Positions 50,529 through 58,555 of a DNA stretch of 64,000 bases are shown here, piece after piece. This stretch comes from Gemmatimonadaceae bacterium. Its GTDB lineage: Bacteria > Gemmatimonadota > Gemmatimonadetes > Gemmatimonadales > Gemmatimonadaceae. Location: contig DASXKV010000035.1 of NCBI GenBank assembly GCA_036496605.1, forward strand, positions 124,001-188,000, in the 5' to 3' direction. Position numbers and translations under genes: made by a program. The notes under the pieces were generated by a model. That model was not told the origin of the DNA. It ran no database searches and saw only the letters and a list, made by a program, of their open reading frames with translations. Numbering within the stretch: the stretch's first letter is position 1; each line of letters begins with the position of its first letter.

Positions 50529-52016
50529 GTGACGGAGTTCTCGCTCGCGGACATCGTCGGCGTGCTCACCTCGGCGGAGTTGCTGGTCGACCGGCGTGGT
50601 GATCTGCCGCTATCCGCGCAGGGAATCACCGATGATAGCCGACTCGTTCGGCCCGGTACGCTCTTCATCGCCGTTCGTGGGACGGAACGGGACGGGCATG
50701 ACTATCTCGAGATGGCACGGGCGGCGGGCGCGGTCGCGGCCATAGTCGAATCGGCGGATCGAGTGCCAGAAGGGCTGCCTGCACTCGTCGTGCACGATGG
50801 CCGGCGTGCGGCGCCACTCGCTGCGGCCGCGGCGTACGGCTGGCCCGCAAAATATCTCCAGCTCGTCGGCGTCACAGGCACCAACGGAAAGACGACGACG
50901 GTGAACATGCTCCGCCACATCCTCGAGGGTCGCGAGGCAGGCAGTGCGTCGATCGGAACGCTCGGGGTGCTGGTGGGCAGCGCCGGCGAGCCGGTGGAGG
51001 GCGGCGGAGGCCTAACGACGCCCGGACCCGTCGAGCTGCAGCGTCTTCTCCGAGTCCTTGTCGACGCGCGAATCGGCAAGGTGGCGATGGAGGTATCGTC
51101 ACACTCGCTCCATCAGAGCCGCGTCGAAGGCGTGCAGTTCGACGTGATCGTCTTCACGAACTTCACGCGCGACCACCTCGATTATCATCGGACGATGGAG
51201 GAGTACTTCCGCGCGAAGGCCCGGCTACTCGACTATCTCAAGCCCCACGGCACCGTCGTATACAATCTCGACGAGAAGGCGTGGACCGCGCTACGCACGG
51301 ATCGACGGCGCGTCGCGTTCAGCGAGCGCGTGGTGAGCGCCGAGGTGCACTGCGAGGGGGTGCAATTCGGTCCGCGGGGCAGTGAGTGGACGCTCGCGCT
51401 CGGCAACGAACGCCTGCCGGTGCACCTCCCACTCATCGGTGACTTCAACGTCATGAATGCGCTCGGTGCCGCGGCGGCGGCGTATGCGTTAGGCACGTCG
51501 ACTGCCCAGATCGCCGCGCGGCTCTCGTCCTTGCCGCAGGTGCCTGGCCGTCTGGAATTGCTGAACGAGTCGCCGGCGGTCTTGCGCGATTATGCACACA
51601 CGCCGGACGCACTCGAGCGTGCACTCCAGGCGGTGCGGCCGTTCACGCACGGACGTCTTCTCGCGGTATTCGGCTGCGGCGGCGATCGTGATCGCGGCAA
51701 GCGACCGGTCATGGGTGAGATTGCCGAACGGCTCGCCGACCACGCGATCGTCACGAGCGACAATCCCCGCACGGAAGATCCGGAGCGGATCCTCGACGAT
51801 ATCGAAACCGGAATGCATAGCGGCACCCACGAGCGAATCACCGACCGGCTCGAGGCAATTCAGCGGGCGCTCGCGATCGCGGAGCCGCAGGACGTCGTTC
51901 TTCTTGCCGGCAAAGGGCACGAGACGTATCAGGTCCGCGGGACCACGAAATACCCATTCGATGAAAAGGAGATTGTAAAATCACTCATGTCGACGCCATC
52001 GTCGAAGCACGCATGA
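50529..52016 (+). CDS. murE: UDP-MurNAc-L-Ala-D-Glu:meso-diaminopimelate ligase
   Basis: A 495-residue Mur ligase adding the third stem-peptide residue. GVTGTNGKTTTV is the P-loop. AMEVSSHSLHQSRV and FTNFTRDHLDYHRTMEEYF are central-domain motifs. DNPRTEDP (Asp411) in the C-terminal domain indicates meso-diaminopimelate rather than lysine as substrate. It starts on GTG three bases after ftsI and overlaps murF by ATGA. Confidence 0.95.
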   Translation: MTEFSLADIVGVLTSAELLVDRRGDLPLSAQGITDDSRLVRPGTLFIAVRGTERDGHDYLEMARAAGAVAAIVESADRVPEGLPALVVHDGRRAAPLAAAAAYGWPAKYLQLVGVTGTNGKTTTVNMLRHILEGREAGSASIGTLGVLVGSAGEPVEGGGGLTTPGPVELQRLLRVLVDARIGKVAMEVSSHSLHQSRVEGVQFDVIVFTNFTRDHLDYHRTMEEYFRAKARLLDYLKPHGTVVYNLDEKAWTALRTDRRRVAFSERVVSAEVHCEGVQFGPRGSEWTLALGNERLPVHLPLIGDFNVMNALGAAAAAYALGTSTAQIAARLSSLPQVPGRLELLNESPAVLRDYAHTPDALERALQAVRPFTHGRLLAVFGCGGDRDRGKRPVMGEIAERLADHAIVTSDNPRTEDPERILDDIETGMHSGTHERITDRLEAIQRALAIAEPQDVVLLAGKGHETYQVRGTTKYPFDEKEIVKSLMSTPSSKHA

Positions 52017-53392
52017 ACTTTTGGAGCTGGGACCGCGTTGCCGATGCGCTGCAGCCGTTCGCGGCGGTGAACTTGCCACGGGGCCTTGAGTCGTTTGCGC
52101 GCATCTGGAGCGACACGCGTACGATTGCCCGCGGCGACCTGTTCGTCGCGCTCGTCGGTGAGCGATTCGATGCCCACGAGTTTCTTCAGCAAGCCGTGGC
52201 GAGCGGCGCCGGCGGTCTCGTGGTGTCGCGCGCCGAAGGCACGCGCGGGCTCGGCGTCCCCGTGTTCGAGGTGCGCGACACGCTCGTCGCGCTGGGTGCA
52301 CTCGGGCGATATCGACGCTGCGCATGGGGAAACCCGGTCGTCGGCGTCGTCGGTACGAACGGCAAGACGAGCACGAAGGAGCTCCTGAAGGCAGCGTTAG
52401 GCAGCACGCTCTCGACGCACGCGACGTATGGGAATCTCAACAACCTCGTCGGAGTGCCGCTCACGCTGCTGGCCATCCCCGACGAGGCGGACGTCGCCGT
52501 CATCGAGATGGGCACGAACCAGCCCGGAGAAGTGGCGCGTTTACGCGCCGTCGTCGAGCCTAACGTGACCGTCGTCACCTCGATCGCCGAGGAACATCTC
52601 GAGGGCCTTGGCGATCTCGCGGGTGTGATGAGAGAGGAGCTGGCGGCCTGCGACGGCGTCGCAATGGCGGTGGTTCCCGCGAGTCAGCCGGACGTTGTCG
52701 CCGAAGCACGCAAGCGCGCCCGGCGTGTGATTGCCGCTGGCGTGGACGAGGGTGATCTTCGCGCCGACCAGTGGACGCTGGACACGGATGGAAGTGGCCG
52801 CGTGACGGTTGGCGGCAAGGAGGTTCGCGTGCCGCTGCGCGGTGTTCATAACTTACGAAACACGATGCTTGCCCTGGCGGTCGCTCGCGAGCTTGGCGTG
52901 CCGGTCGAGCGCGCCGCCGAGGGGATTGCGCGGATGTCGGTCCCACCCATGCGCTCGAACGTCGAGCAGCTCGGCCAAGCGACGCTCGTCAACGACGCGT
53001 ACAACTCGAACCCCGGCTCGGCCCGGGCCGCGCTCGAGCTGCTGCAGCATGCCGGCCGCGGCCGACAACGCGTTGCCGTGCTGGGTACCATGCTCGAGCT
53101 GGGGCCGAGCGGTCCGTCGCTGCACGAGTCGCTGGCCCGCGACGCCTTGGCATCACCGATCGAGGTGCTCGCCGGCCTTGGCGAGTTCGCCGCTGCCTTC
53201 GACCGAGCCGCCGACGCCTCGGCGCGACAACGCCTCGTGACGGCCGACGACGTGGAGAGTCTCTGGAATCGGCTCGCGTCGCGTCTCGAGCCGGACGCCG
53301 TTATCCTGCTCAAGGCGTCGCGCGGGGTTCGGCTGGAGCAGCTGGTTCCGAAAATCAGAGAGTGGGCGGCAGGAAAAGGGGCTAAGGGCTAG
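52013..53392 (+). CDS. murF: UDP-MurNAc-tripeptide:D-Ala-D-Ala ligase
   Basis: A 459-residue Mur ligase adding the D-Ala-D-Ala dipeptide. GVVGTNGKTSTKEL is the ATP-binding loop; TYGNLNNLVGVPLTLL, EMGTNQPGEVARL and NDAYNSNPGSARAALELLQ are MurF-specific motifs. The last codons (GKGAKG) are written by the G-rich arm of the repeat that separates murF from mraY. No ddl gene lies in this window, so the dipeptide ligase must be encoded elsewhere. Confidence 0.95.
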   Translation: MNFWSWDRVADALQPFAAVNLPRGLESFARIWSDTRTIARGDLFVALVGERFDAHEFLQQAVASGAGGLVVSRAEGTRGLGVPVFEVRDTLVALGALGRYRRCAWGNPVVGVVGTNGKTSTKELLKAALGSTLSTHATYGNLNNLVGVPLTLLAIPDEADVAVIEMGTNQPGEVARLRAVVEPNVTVVTSIAEEHLEGLGDLAGVMREELAACDGVAMAVVPASQPDVVAEARKRARRVIAAGVDEGDLRADQWTLDTDGSGRVTVGGKEVRVPLRGVHNLRNTMLALAVARELGVPVERAAEGIARMSVPPMRSNVEQLGQATLVNDAYNSNPGSARAALELLQHAGRGRQRVAVLGTMLELGPSGPSLHESLARDALASPIEVLAGLGEFAAAFDRAADASARQRLVTADDVESLWNRLASRLEPDAVILLKASRGVRLEQLVPKIREWAAGKGAKG

Positions 53393-53503
53393 GGTTTGAG
53401 GGCTAGCCATTGCCTCGATCTCGAACCTTGACGCTTTCATCACCCAAGAAGCCCAATCCCACGAGAAAGCTGACGCCGATCCCTAGCCCCAGACCCTGAC
53501 CCT
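53376..53503 (+). repeat. GGGGCTA mirror-arm repeat between murF and mraY
   Basis: The G-rich arm starts in the last codons of murF (AAGGGGCTAAGGGCTAGGG, then GAGGGCTAGCC; 53376-53407). The C-rich arm lies just before mraY (GATCCCTAGCCCCAGACCC, TGACCC; 53479-53503). They are separated by about 70 bases of unremarkable sequence. The left arm holds four G-tracts (G-quadruplex pattern). The mraY TTG start follows directly, without a Shine-Dalgarno sequence. Same word as the elements at 33741 and 40586. Confidence 0.7.
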
Positions 53504-54652
53504 TTGCTCTACTATCTCCTAGTCCCGCTCATTCCGAAGTACCGCGTCTTCAACCTCATCACCTACATCTCCTTCCGTGCGGTCATGGCGGCGGTGACGG
53601 GGCTGATACTGTCGTTCATCCTCGGCCCGATCATTCTCAGTGCGCTGCGTCGTCAGGCCGTGCATCAGGTCGTCCGGGAAGGAACGCCCGATACCCACGC
53701 GTCCAAGGGCACGACCCCGACGATGGGTGGGCTGATCATCATCGCCTGCTCGATCATCCCGATCCTACTATGGTCGCGCTTCAGTCTGAGACGACCGTAC
53801 GTGCTTGTGGCCATGTTCGTCATGCTCTGGATGGGCGCCATCGGTTTGCTCGACGATTATCTCAAGCTCAAACAGAAGCGGGAAGGGAAGAAGAACAGCG
53901 GCCTCGTCGAGCGCTACAAGCTGGCAGGCCAAGTGATCATCGGTGTCGCGCTCGGATGGTATTTGTGGAAGGATCCGCTGGTGCCGTACCTGCCGGGCGC
54001 GTCGACGTCGGTGCCGTTCTTCAAGTACGTCGTCGTCGTTCCCGCCGCGGGCTTCGCGTGGCTCTATGTCGTGTTCACGACGTTCATTCTCACGGGGACG
54101 AGCAACGCCGTGAACATGACCGACGGCCTCGATGGCCTGGCTGCGGGGCTTGGCGCGATCGCGTTCGCCACCTTTGCGATCTTCAGCTACGTGATGGGTC
54201 GCATCGACGCGAGCGCGTATTTACAAATGTTCTATTTGACCGACGCGGGCGAGCTGACGATTTTTTGCCTGGCCATCGTTGGCGCGTTGATTGGCTTTCT
54301 CTGGTTCAACACACATCCCGCCGAAGTTTTCATGGGTGACACCGGCTCCCTTGCGCTGGGCGGCGCGTTAGGCGCCGTCGCCATTCTGCTCAAATCGGAG
54401 TTTCTGCTTGCTTTCGTGGGTGCCGTCTTCGCGGCCGAAACGATGTCGGTGATTCTGCAGCGCTACGTGTTCAAGTATCGGAAAAAGCGCTACGGCCTCG
54501 AGTATGCGAAGGCTCACCGGGTTTTCCGCCGTGCACCCCTCCATCATCATTTCGAGATGCTGGGATGGGACGAGGCGAAAGTCGTGGTTCGTTTCTGGAT
54601 CATCGGGATTCTCTGCGCTTTCTTTGCTCTCACGACCATCAAGCTCCGCTAA
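53504..54652 (+). CDS. mraY: phospho-N-acetylmuramoyl-pentapeptide-transferase
   Basis: A 382-residue, ten-helix inner-membrane enzyme that forms lipid I from UDP-MurNAc-pentapeptide and undecaprenyl phosphate. Motifs: GTTPTMGGLII, IGLLDDYLKL, NAVNMTDGLDGLAAGLGAI, NTHPAEVFMGDTGSLALGG and the catalytic HHH motif RRAPLHHHFEMLGW. The start is TTG at 53504, which gives the usual N-terminus (LLYYLLVPLIPKYRVFNLIT); no ribosome binding site is visible because the C-rich repeat arm occupies the region. Confidence 0.95.
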   Translation: MLYYLLVPLIPKYRVFNLITYISFRAVMAAVTGLILSFILGPIILSALRRQAVHQVVREGTPDTHASKGTTPTMGGLIIIACSIIPILLWSRFSLRRPYVLVAMFVMLWMGAIGLLDDYLKLKQKREGKKNSGLVERYKLAGQVIIGVALGWYLWKDPLVPYLPGASTSVPFFKYVVVVPAAGFAWLYVVFTTFILTGTSNAVNMTDGLDGLAAGLGAIAFATFAIFSYVMGRIDASAYLQMFYLTDAGELTIFCLAIVGALIGFLWFNTHPAEVFMGDTGSLALGGALGAVAILLKSEFLLAFVGAVFAAETMSVILQRYVFKYRKKRYGLEYAKAHRVFRRAPLHHHFEMLGWDEAKVVVRFWIIGILCAFFALTTIKLR

Positions 54653-54656
54653 GACC

Positions 54657-56105
54657 GTGACCGTACCACAACAGAGACGCGTCTCGGAACCGGCGATGCC
54701 GGCGGGGTGGCTCAACGGAGAGATCGCCGTTATCGGTCTCGCGCGCAGCGGACGTGCCGTTGCGACGCTGCTCGCGCGCACGGGCGCCGATGTTTATGCC
54801 TCCGACTCGGGAACTGGGAACGCGCTCGAATCCACGGCCGCCGCCCTTCGCGACGAAGAGGTGAACGTGCAGATCGGGACGCACGACCTCGAGCGGATCG
54901 CCCGCGCGTCGCTCGTCGTCGTGAGTCCTGGCGTACCGCCGTCCGCGGCCCCACTCGCCGCCGCACGTGCGCGAGGCATCGAGATCGTGAGCGAGGTGGA
55001 GATCGCGCTGCGCATGTTGCCCAACTTGCGCTACATCGCGATCACCGGCACGAACGGCAAAACGACGACGACCGCGCTCACCGCTCATCTGCTCTCCGCA
55101 CTCGGCCATCGCGCTGTGGCTGCGGGCAACATTGGGCTTCCGTTGGCGGAGGTCGCCCTGCGTCCGACTCCGCCGGAGTGGGTCGCGCTCGAGATCTCGT
55201 CATTTCAACTGCACGACACGCCGAGTATCGATCCCCGCGTCGGTATTCTCACGAACCTCTCGGCGAACCACCTCGATCGTTATGCAAGCATCGAGGACTA
55301 TTATGGCGACAAGGCCCTTCTGTTTCGTAACGCGACCGCCGCGTCGCATTGGGTGACCAATGGCGACGATGTCGTCGTCGAGGCGTTGGCAGAAGCCGCT
55401 CCAGGAGTCCACGGTCGGTTTTCCGTGCGCGGCCGGAGCGACGCGTGGGTCGATCGCTCGCGCGGGATGCTCGAGGTGCTCGGCGAGCCGCTCCTGGCGC
55501 GCAGCGACTTGCCGCTGATCGGGGATCACAATGTCGCGAACGCGCTCGCGGCCGCGCTGGCCGTTGCGCTCGCGAGTGAGTCACATCGCACGCCGCAAGC
55601 GTTAGGCGCGGTTGCGCGCGGCCTCCGCACGTTTGAGGGCCTGGAGCATCGCATCGAGATGGTCGCCGAGGTCAACGGCGTGCTGTGGATCAACGACTCG
55701 AAATCGACGAATGTCGCATCCACGGAAGTCGCGCTCCGCGGCATGACTCGGCCAACGGTGCTCCTCCTCGGCGGGAGACACAAAGGCGAGCCATACACCT
55801 CGCTCGTGAACGAGATTCGCCGCACGGTAAAGGTTGTGCTGGCGTACGGAGAGTCCGCGCCGATCGTCGAGGGCGACCTCGGGAGCATCGTCCCCGTGGA
55901 GCGGCTCGGGTCGTCATTCTTGGACGTCGTCGCGGCGGCGCGCCGCGCTGCGGCGAGTGGAGACGCCGTGCTCCTCTCACCGGCGTGCTCGAGCTACGAC
56001 ATGTTCGAGAACTATGAGCAACGCGGACGCGAGTTCAAGCGACTCGTGAATCAAAGCGGCGCCACCAAACGGCCGTCGGCGCTCAAGCGGGATACAGCGA
56101 AGTGA
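54657..56105 (+). CDS. murD: UDP-MurNAc-L-Ala:D-Glu ligase
   Basis: A Mur ligase of about 482 residues adding D-glutamate. It has the N-terminal Rossmann-like motif IAVIGLARSGRAVATLLART, the P-loop ITGTNGKTTTTALTAH, GNIGLPLAEVAL, LEISSFQLHDTPSIDP, NLSANHLDRYASIEDYYGDK and NDSKSTNVASTEVAL. GTG at 54657 lies four bases after mraY and suggests coupling; the ATG at 54696 is an alternative that also leaves a full N-terminal domain. Confidence 0.93.
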   Translation: MTVPQQRRVSEPAMPAGWLNGEIAVIGLARSGRAVATLLARTGADVYASDSGTGNALESTAAALRDEEVNVQIGTHDLERIARASLVVVSPGVPPSAAPLAAARARGIEIVSEVEIALRMLPNLRYIAITGTNGKTTTTALTAHLLSALGHRAVAAGNIGLPLAEVALRPTPPEWVALEISSFQLHDTPSIDPRVGILTNLSANHLDRYASIEDYYGDKALLFRNATAASHWVTNGDDVVVEALAEAAPGVHGRFSVRGRSDAWVDRSRGMLEVLGEPLLARSDLPLIGDHNVANALAAALAVALASESHRTPQALGAVARGLRTFEGLEHRIEMVAEVNGVLWINDSKSTNVASTEVALRGMTRPTVLLLGGRHKGEPYTSLVNEIRRTVKVVLAYGESAPIVEGDLGSIVPVERLGSSFLDVVAAARRAAASGDAVLLSPACSSYDMFENYEQRGREFKRLVNQSGATKRPSALKRDTAK

Positions 56106-56121
56106 GTGGAGGCGCAGCATT

Positions 56122-57390
56122 GTGAAGGTTGGTAGCTCTGTTCGTGAGGACGGCGTCACGCGCGCGTCAACGCTCCCTCCTTCGCGCGCCGAGACGACCG
56201 CTGTGAGTCAGCGTGCCGCCGAGTCGCGCCGCAACCAGCGCAGCCGATGGAAGATGGGAGTGGAGGCGCAAGGACTGATGCTCGTCAGCTCGGTGCTGAT
56301 CGCATACGGACTCGCGGTCCTGTACAGCGCCAGCGCGCTGGTGGCGATGAACGAGAACCACGGAAGTGCCTATTACCTCCTGCGCCAGCTCGCAGGTGTC
56401 GCCGCTGGCGTCGTTGCCTTCGCAATCGTCGCGAAGGTGGATGCGGAGAAATGGCGCGAGTGGGCATGGCCGCTGATGTTCCTCACGATCGCGACAATGG
56501 TGCTGACGCTCGTTCTGCCGGACTCCATCGCGCCGCGCATCAACGGATCGAAGCGGTTTCTCTTCGGGAGCTCGTTTCAGCCGTCGGAGCTCGGCAAGCT
56601 CGGTGTGATCGCGTGGTGCTCGATGCTCGTCGTCCGCAAGGGCGATTCGCTGCGACGCCTAACGAAGGGGCTCGTGCCTTTCTTGCTGATCATCGGCTTG
56701 CTCGACGTCCTTGCGGCGCTCGAGCCCGATCTCTCCGTATCGATGTTGTACACGTTGCTCATGGCGCTGCTGCTTTTCGTTGGCGGCGCGCGCATGAGTC
56801 ATTTCGTTGCGCTCGGCGCCCTCGCCATACCGGTGCTTTGGCACAAGATCGAGCGCGTGCAATACGCCCTGTTGCGGCTCTCGAGTTTCCTCGATCCGGG
56901 CGGCGCACCCGGCGCGGTCAATTACCAGTTGAAGCAGTCGCTCGTCGCCGTTGGCTCGGGCGGTGCCTTCGGCGTGGGCTTTGGCGAAGGTCGGCAGCAG
57001 GCAGGGTTTCTACCGTATCCGTACAGCGATTTCATCGCGAGCAACATCGGCGAAGAATGGGGCTTCGTCGGTCTCGCCGCGATCGTCGTTGCATTCGGGG
57101 TGTACGCTCTGCTGGGCTTTCGAATCGCTCGTAATGCGCGCTCGCCCTTCCTGCAGCTGCTCGCCGTCGGATTGACCTTCGTTACGGTCCTCACTGCTTA
57201 CCTGCACGTCGGCGTCGTCATCGGGCTGCTGCCCACGACGGGTCTCACGCTGCCGTTCGTCTCGTACGGCCGATCGAATCTCGTGCTCACGATGCTATTC
57301 ACGGGAATTCTGGTGAACATCGGCAGCAGCAGGGAGCGCGTACTCGGCAGTAGCGCCACCGATCCATTGGCAACGCCCGCAACGCGGTGA
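56122..57390 (+). CDS. ftsW: SEDS-family septal glycosyltransferase FtsW
   Basis: A 422-residue membrane protein with a basic cytoplasmic N-tail of about 45 residues and ten hydrophobic helices. SEDS motifs: FGSSFQPSELGKLG, LAALEPDLSVSML, YQLKQSLVAVGSGGAFGVGF, GRQQAGFLPYPYSDFIASNI with EEWGFVG, and GLLPTTGLTLPFVSYGRSN. It polymerises lipid II in partnership with FtsI. GTG start with GGAGG upstream. The stop overlaps murG (GTGA). Confidence 0.94.
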   Translation: MKVGSSVREDGVTRASTLPPSRAETTAVSQRAAESRRNQRSRWKMGVEAQGLMLVSSVLIAYGLAVLYSASALVAMNENHGSAYYLLRQLAGVAAGVVAFAIVAKVDAEKWREWAWPLMFLTIATMVLTLVLPDSIAPRINGSKRFLFGSSFQPSELGKLGVIAWCSMLVVRKGDSLRRLTKGLVPFLLIIGLLDVLAALEPDLSVSMLYTLLMALLLFVGGARMSHFVALGALAIPVLWHKIERVQYALLRLSSFLDPGGAPGAVNYQLKQSLVAVGSGGAFGVGFGEGRQQAGFLPYPYSDFIASNIGEEWGFVGLAAIVVAFGVYALLGFRIARNARSPFLQLLAVGLTFVTVLTAYLHVGVVIGLLPTTGLTLPFVSYGRSNLVLTMLFTGILVNIGSSRERVLGSSATDPLATPATR

Positions 57391-58523
57391 TCGAACCTCG
57401 ACGCGTCGAGAGCACAGGGCCGCGTGTGCTGTTCGCCGGCGGTGGCACTGGCGGTCATCTGTATCCGGGTCTCGCGATCGCGCGCGCCTTGAAACAGCTG
57501 CGACCGGATGTTGAGCCTTTCTTCATCGGGGCGCGGAGAGGGATCGAGCGCGACATACTGCCGGCGACGGAATTCCCGCACGTACTGCTTGATCTCCATC
57601 CGCTGTACCGCACGAAAGTCTGGAGCAACTGGAAAACTGCGCGCGGCGCCGTCGGTGCGTGGCGTCAGCTCAGTCACCTTGCGCGGGAGCAGCAGCCGGC
57701 CGCCATCGTCGGCACGGGAGGCTACGCATCGGGCCTCGCTCTCGCATACGCCGCCGCGCATCGCATTCCCTACGTGCTCCAGGAACAGAATAGCTTTCCA
57801 GGCCTAACGATGCGCTTCTTCTCGCGATGGGCGCGCGCAGTCTATCTCGGGTATCCGGAGGCAGTGCGCTATCTCCCGAAGGCGAATCAATCGACGCTGA
57901 TCGACACGGGCAATCCGATCGAGCCGCCGCCGCGAGATCGACCATCCCGAGCCGAATCTCGTCGACAGTGGGGACTCCCGCCGACAGGTGGGCGCGTTCT
58001 GCTTGTCTTCGGCGGCAGCCAGGGCTCCCGCGCGATCAACTCCGCCGTAGCGCAGTGGCTCCGCTCCGGTCAGCGTCCAGCGGACTTGTATGTGATCTGG
58101 GCGACCGGGAAAGGCACGTACGACGAATTTGCCTCGCTGGCCAGCGATGCCGTCATCATCCGGCCGTACATCGCGCCGATGCGTGATGCGTATGCCGCCG
58201 CCGATCTCGCCGTAGCGCGTGCCGGCGCGATGGGCACAGCGGAGCTCTGCGCCTGGGGAATTCCGGCGATTCTCGTCCCTTTGCCGACGGCGGCCGCGGA
58301 TCATCAGGCGATCAACGCGCGCACGCTCGCGGCGGTGGGCGCGGCGATTTACATCCCACAAGTCGATTTCACGGCGAAGCGACTCGATACCACGCTACGC
58401 GAGCTGTTGTCACAGCCGGAAGAGCTCGCGCGACTCGCGCAGGCTGCCGCATCACGGGCGCGCCCGAACGCGGCGATGGACATTGCTGGGCGCATCGCTG
58501 AGATGATAGGCGGAGCCACCTAG
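57387..58523 (+). CDS. murG: undecaprenyl-PP-MurNAc-pentapeptide N-acetylglucosaminyltransferase
   Basis: A 378-residue GT-B glycosyltransferase turning lipid I into lipid II at the inner face of the membrane. Motifs: VLFAGGGTGGHLYPGLAIA (first G-loop), VGTGGYASG (second G-loop), HRIPYVLQEQNSFPGLTMRF, LVFGGSQGSRAIN (third G-loop), ADLAVARAGAMGTAELCAWG and VPLPTAAADHQAINAR. Overlaps ftsW by GTGA. A 32-base gap precedes murC. Confidence 0.95.
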   Translation: MIEPRRVESTGPRVLFAGGGTGGHLYPGLAIARALKQLRPDVEPFFIGARRGIERDILPATEFPHVLLDLHPLYRTKVWSNWKTARGAVGAWRQLSHLAREQQPAAIVGTGGYASGLALAYAAAHRIPYVLQEQNSFPGLTMRFFSRWARAVYLGYPEAVRYLPKANQSTLIDTGNPIEPPPRDRPSRAESRRQWGLPPTGGRVLLVFGGSQGSRAINSAVAQWLRSGQRPADLYVIWATGKGTYDEFASLASDAVIIRPYIAPMRDAYAAADLAVARAGAMGTAELCAWGIPAILVPLPTAAADHQAINARTLAAVGAAIYIPQVDFTAKRLDTTLRELLSQPEELARLAQAAASRARPNAAMDIAGRIAEMIGGAT

Positions 58524-58555
58524 CACCTGTCACCTATTGCTAGATTGCGGCGCTC

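Noticed and set aside
54504-54656. MurD starting inside mraY at 54504
   Set aside because: It would overlap mraY by about 150 bases and add some 50 residues that the family lacks. GTG 54657 or ATG 54696 are better.
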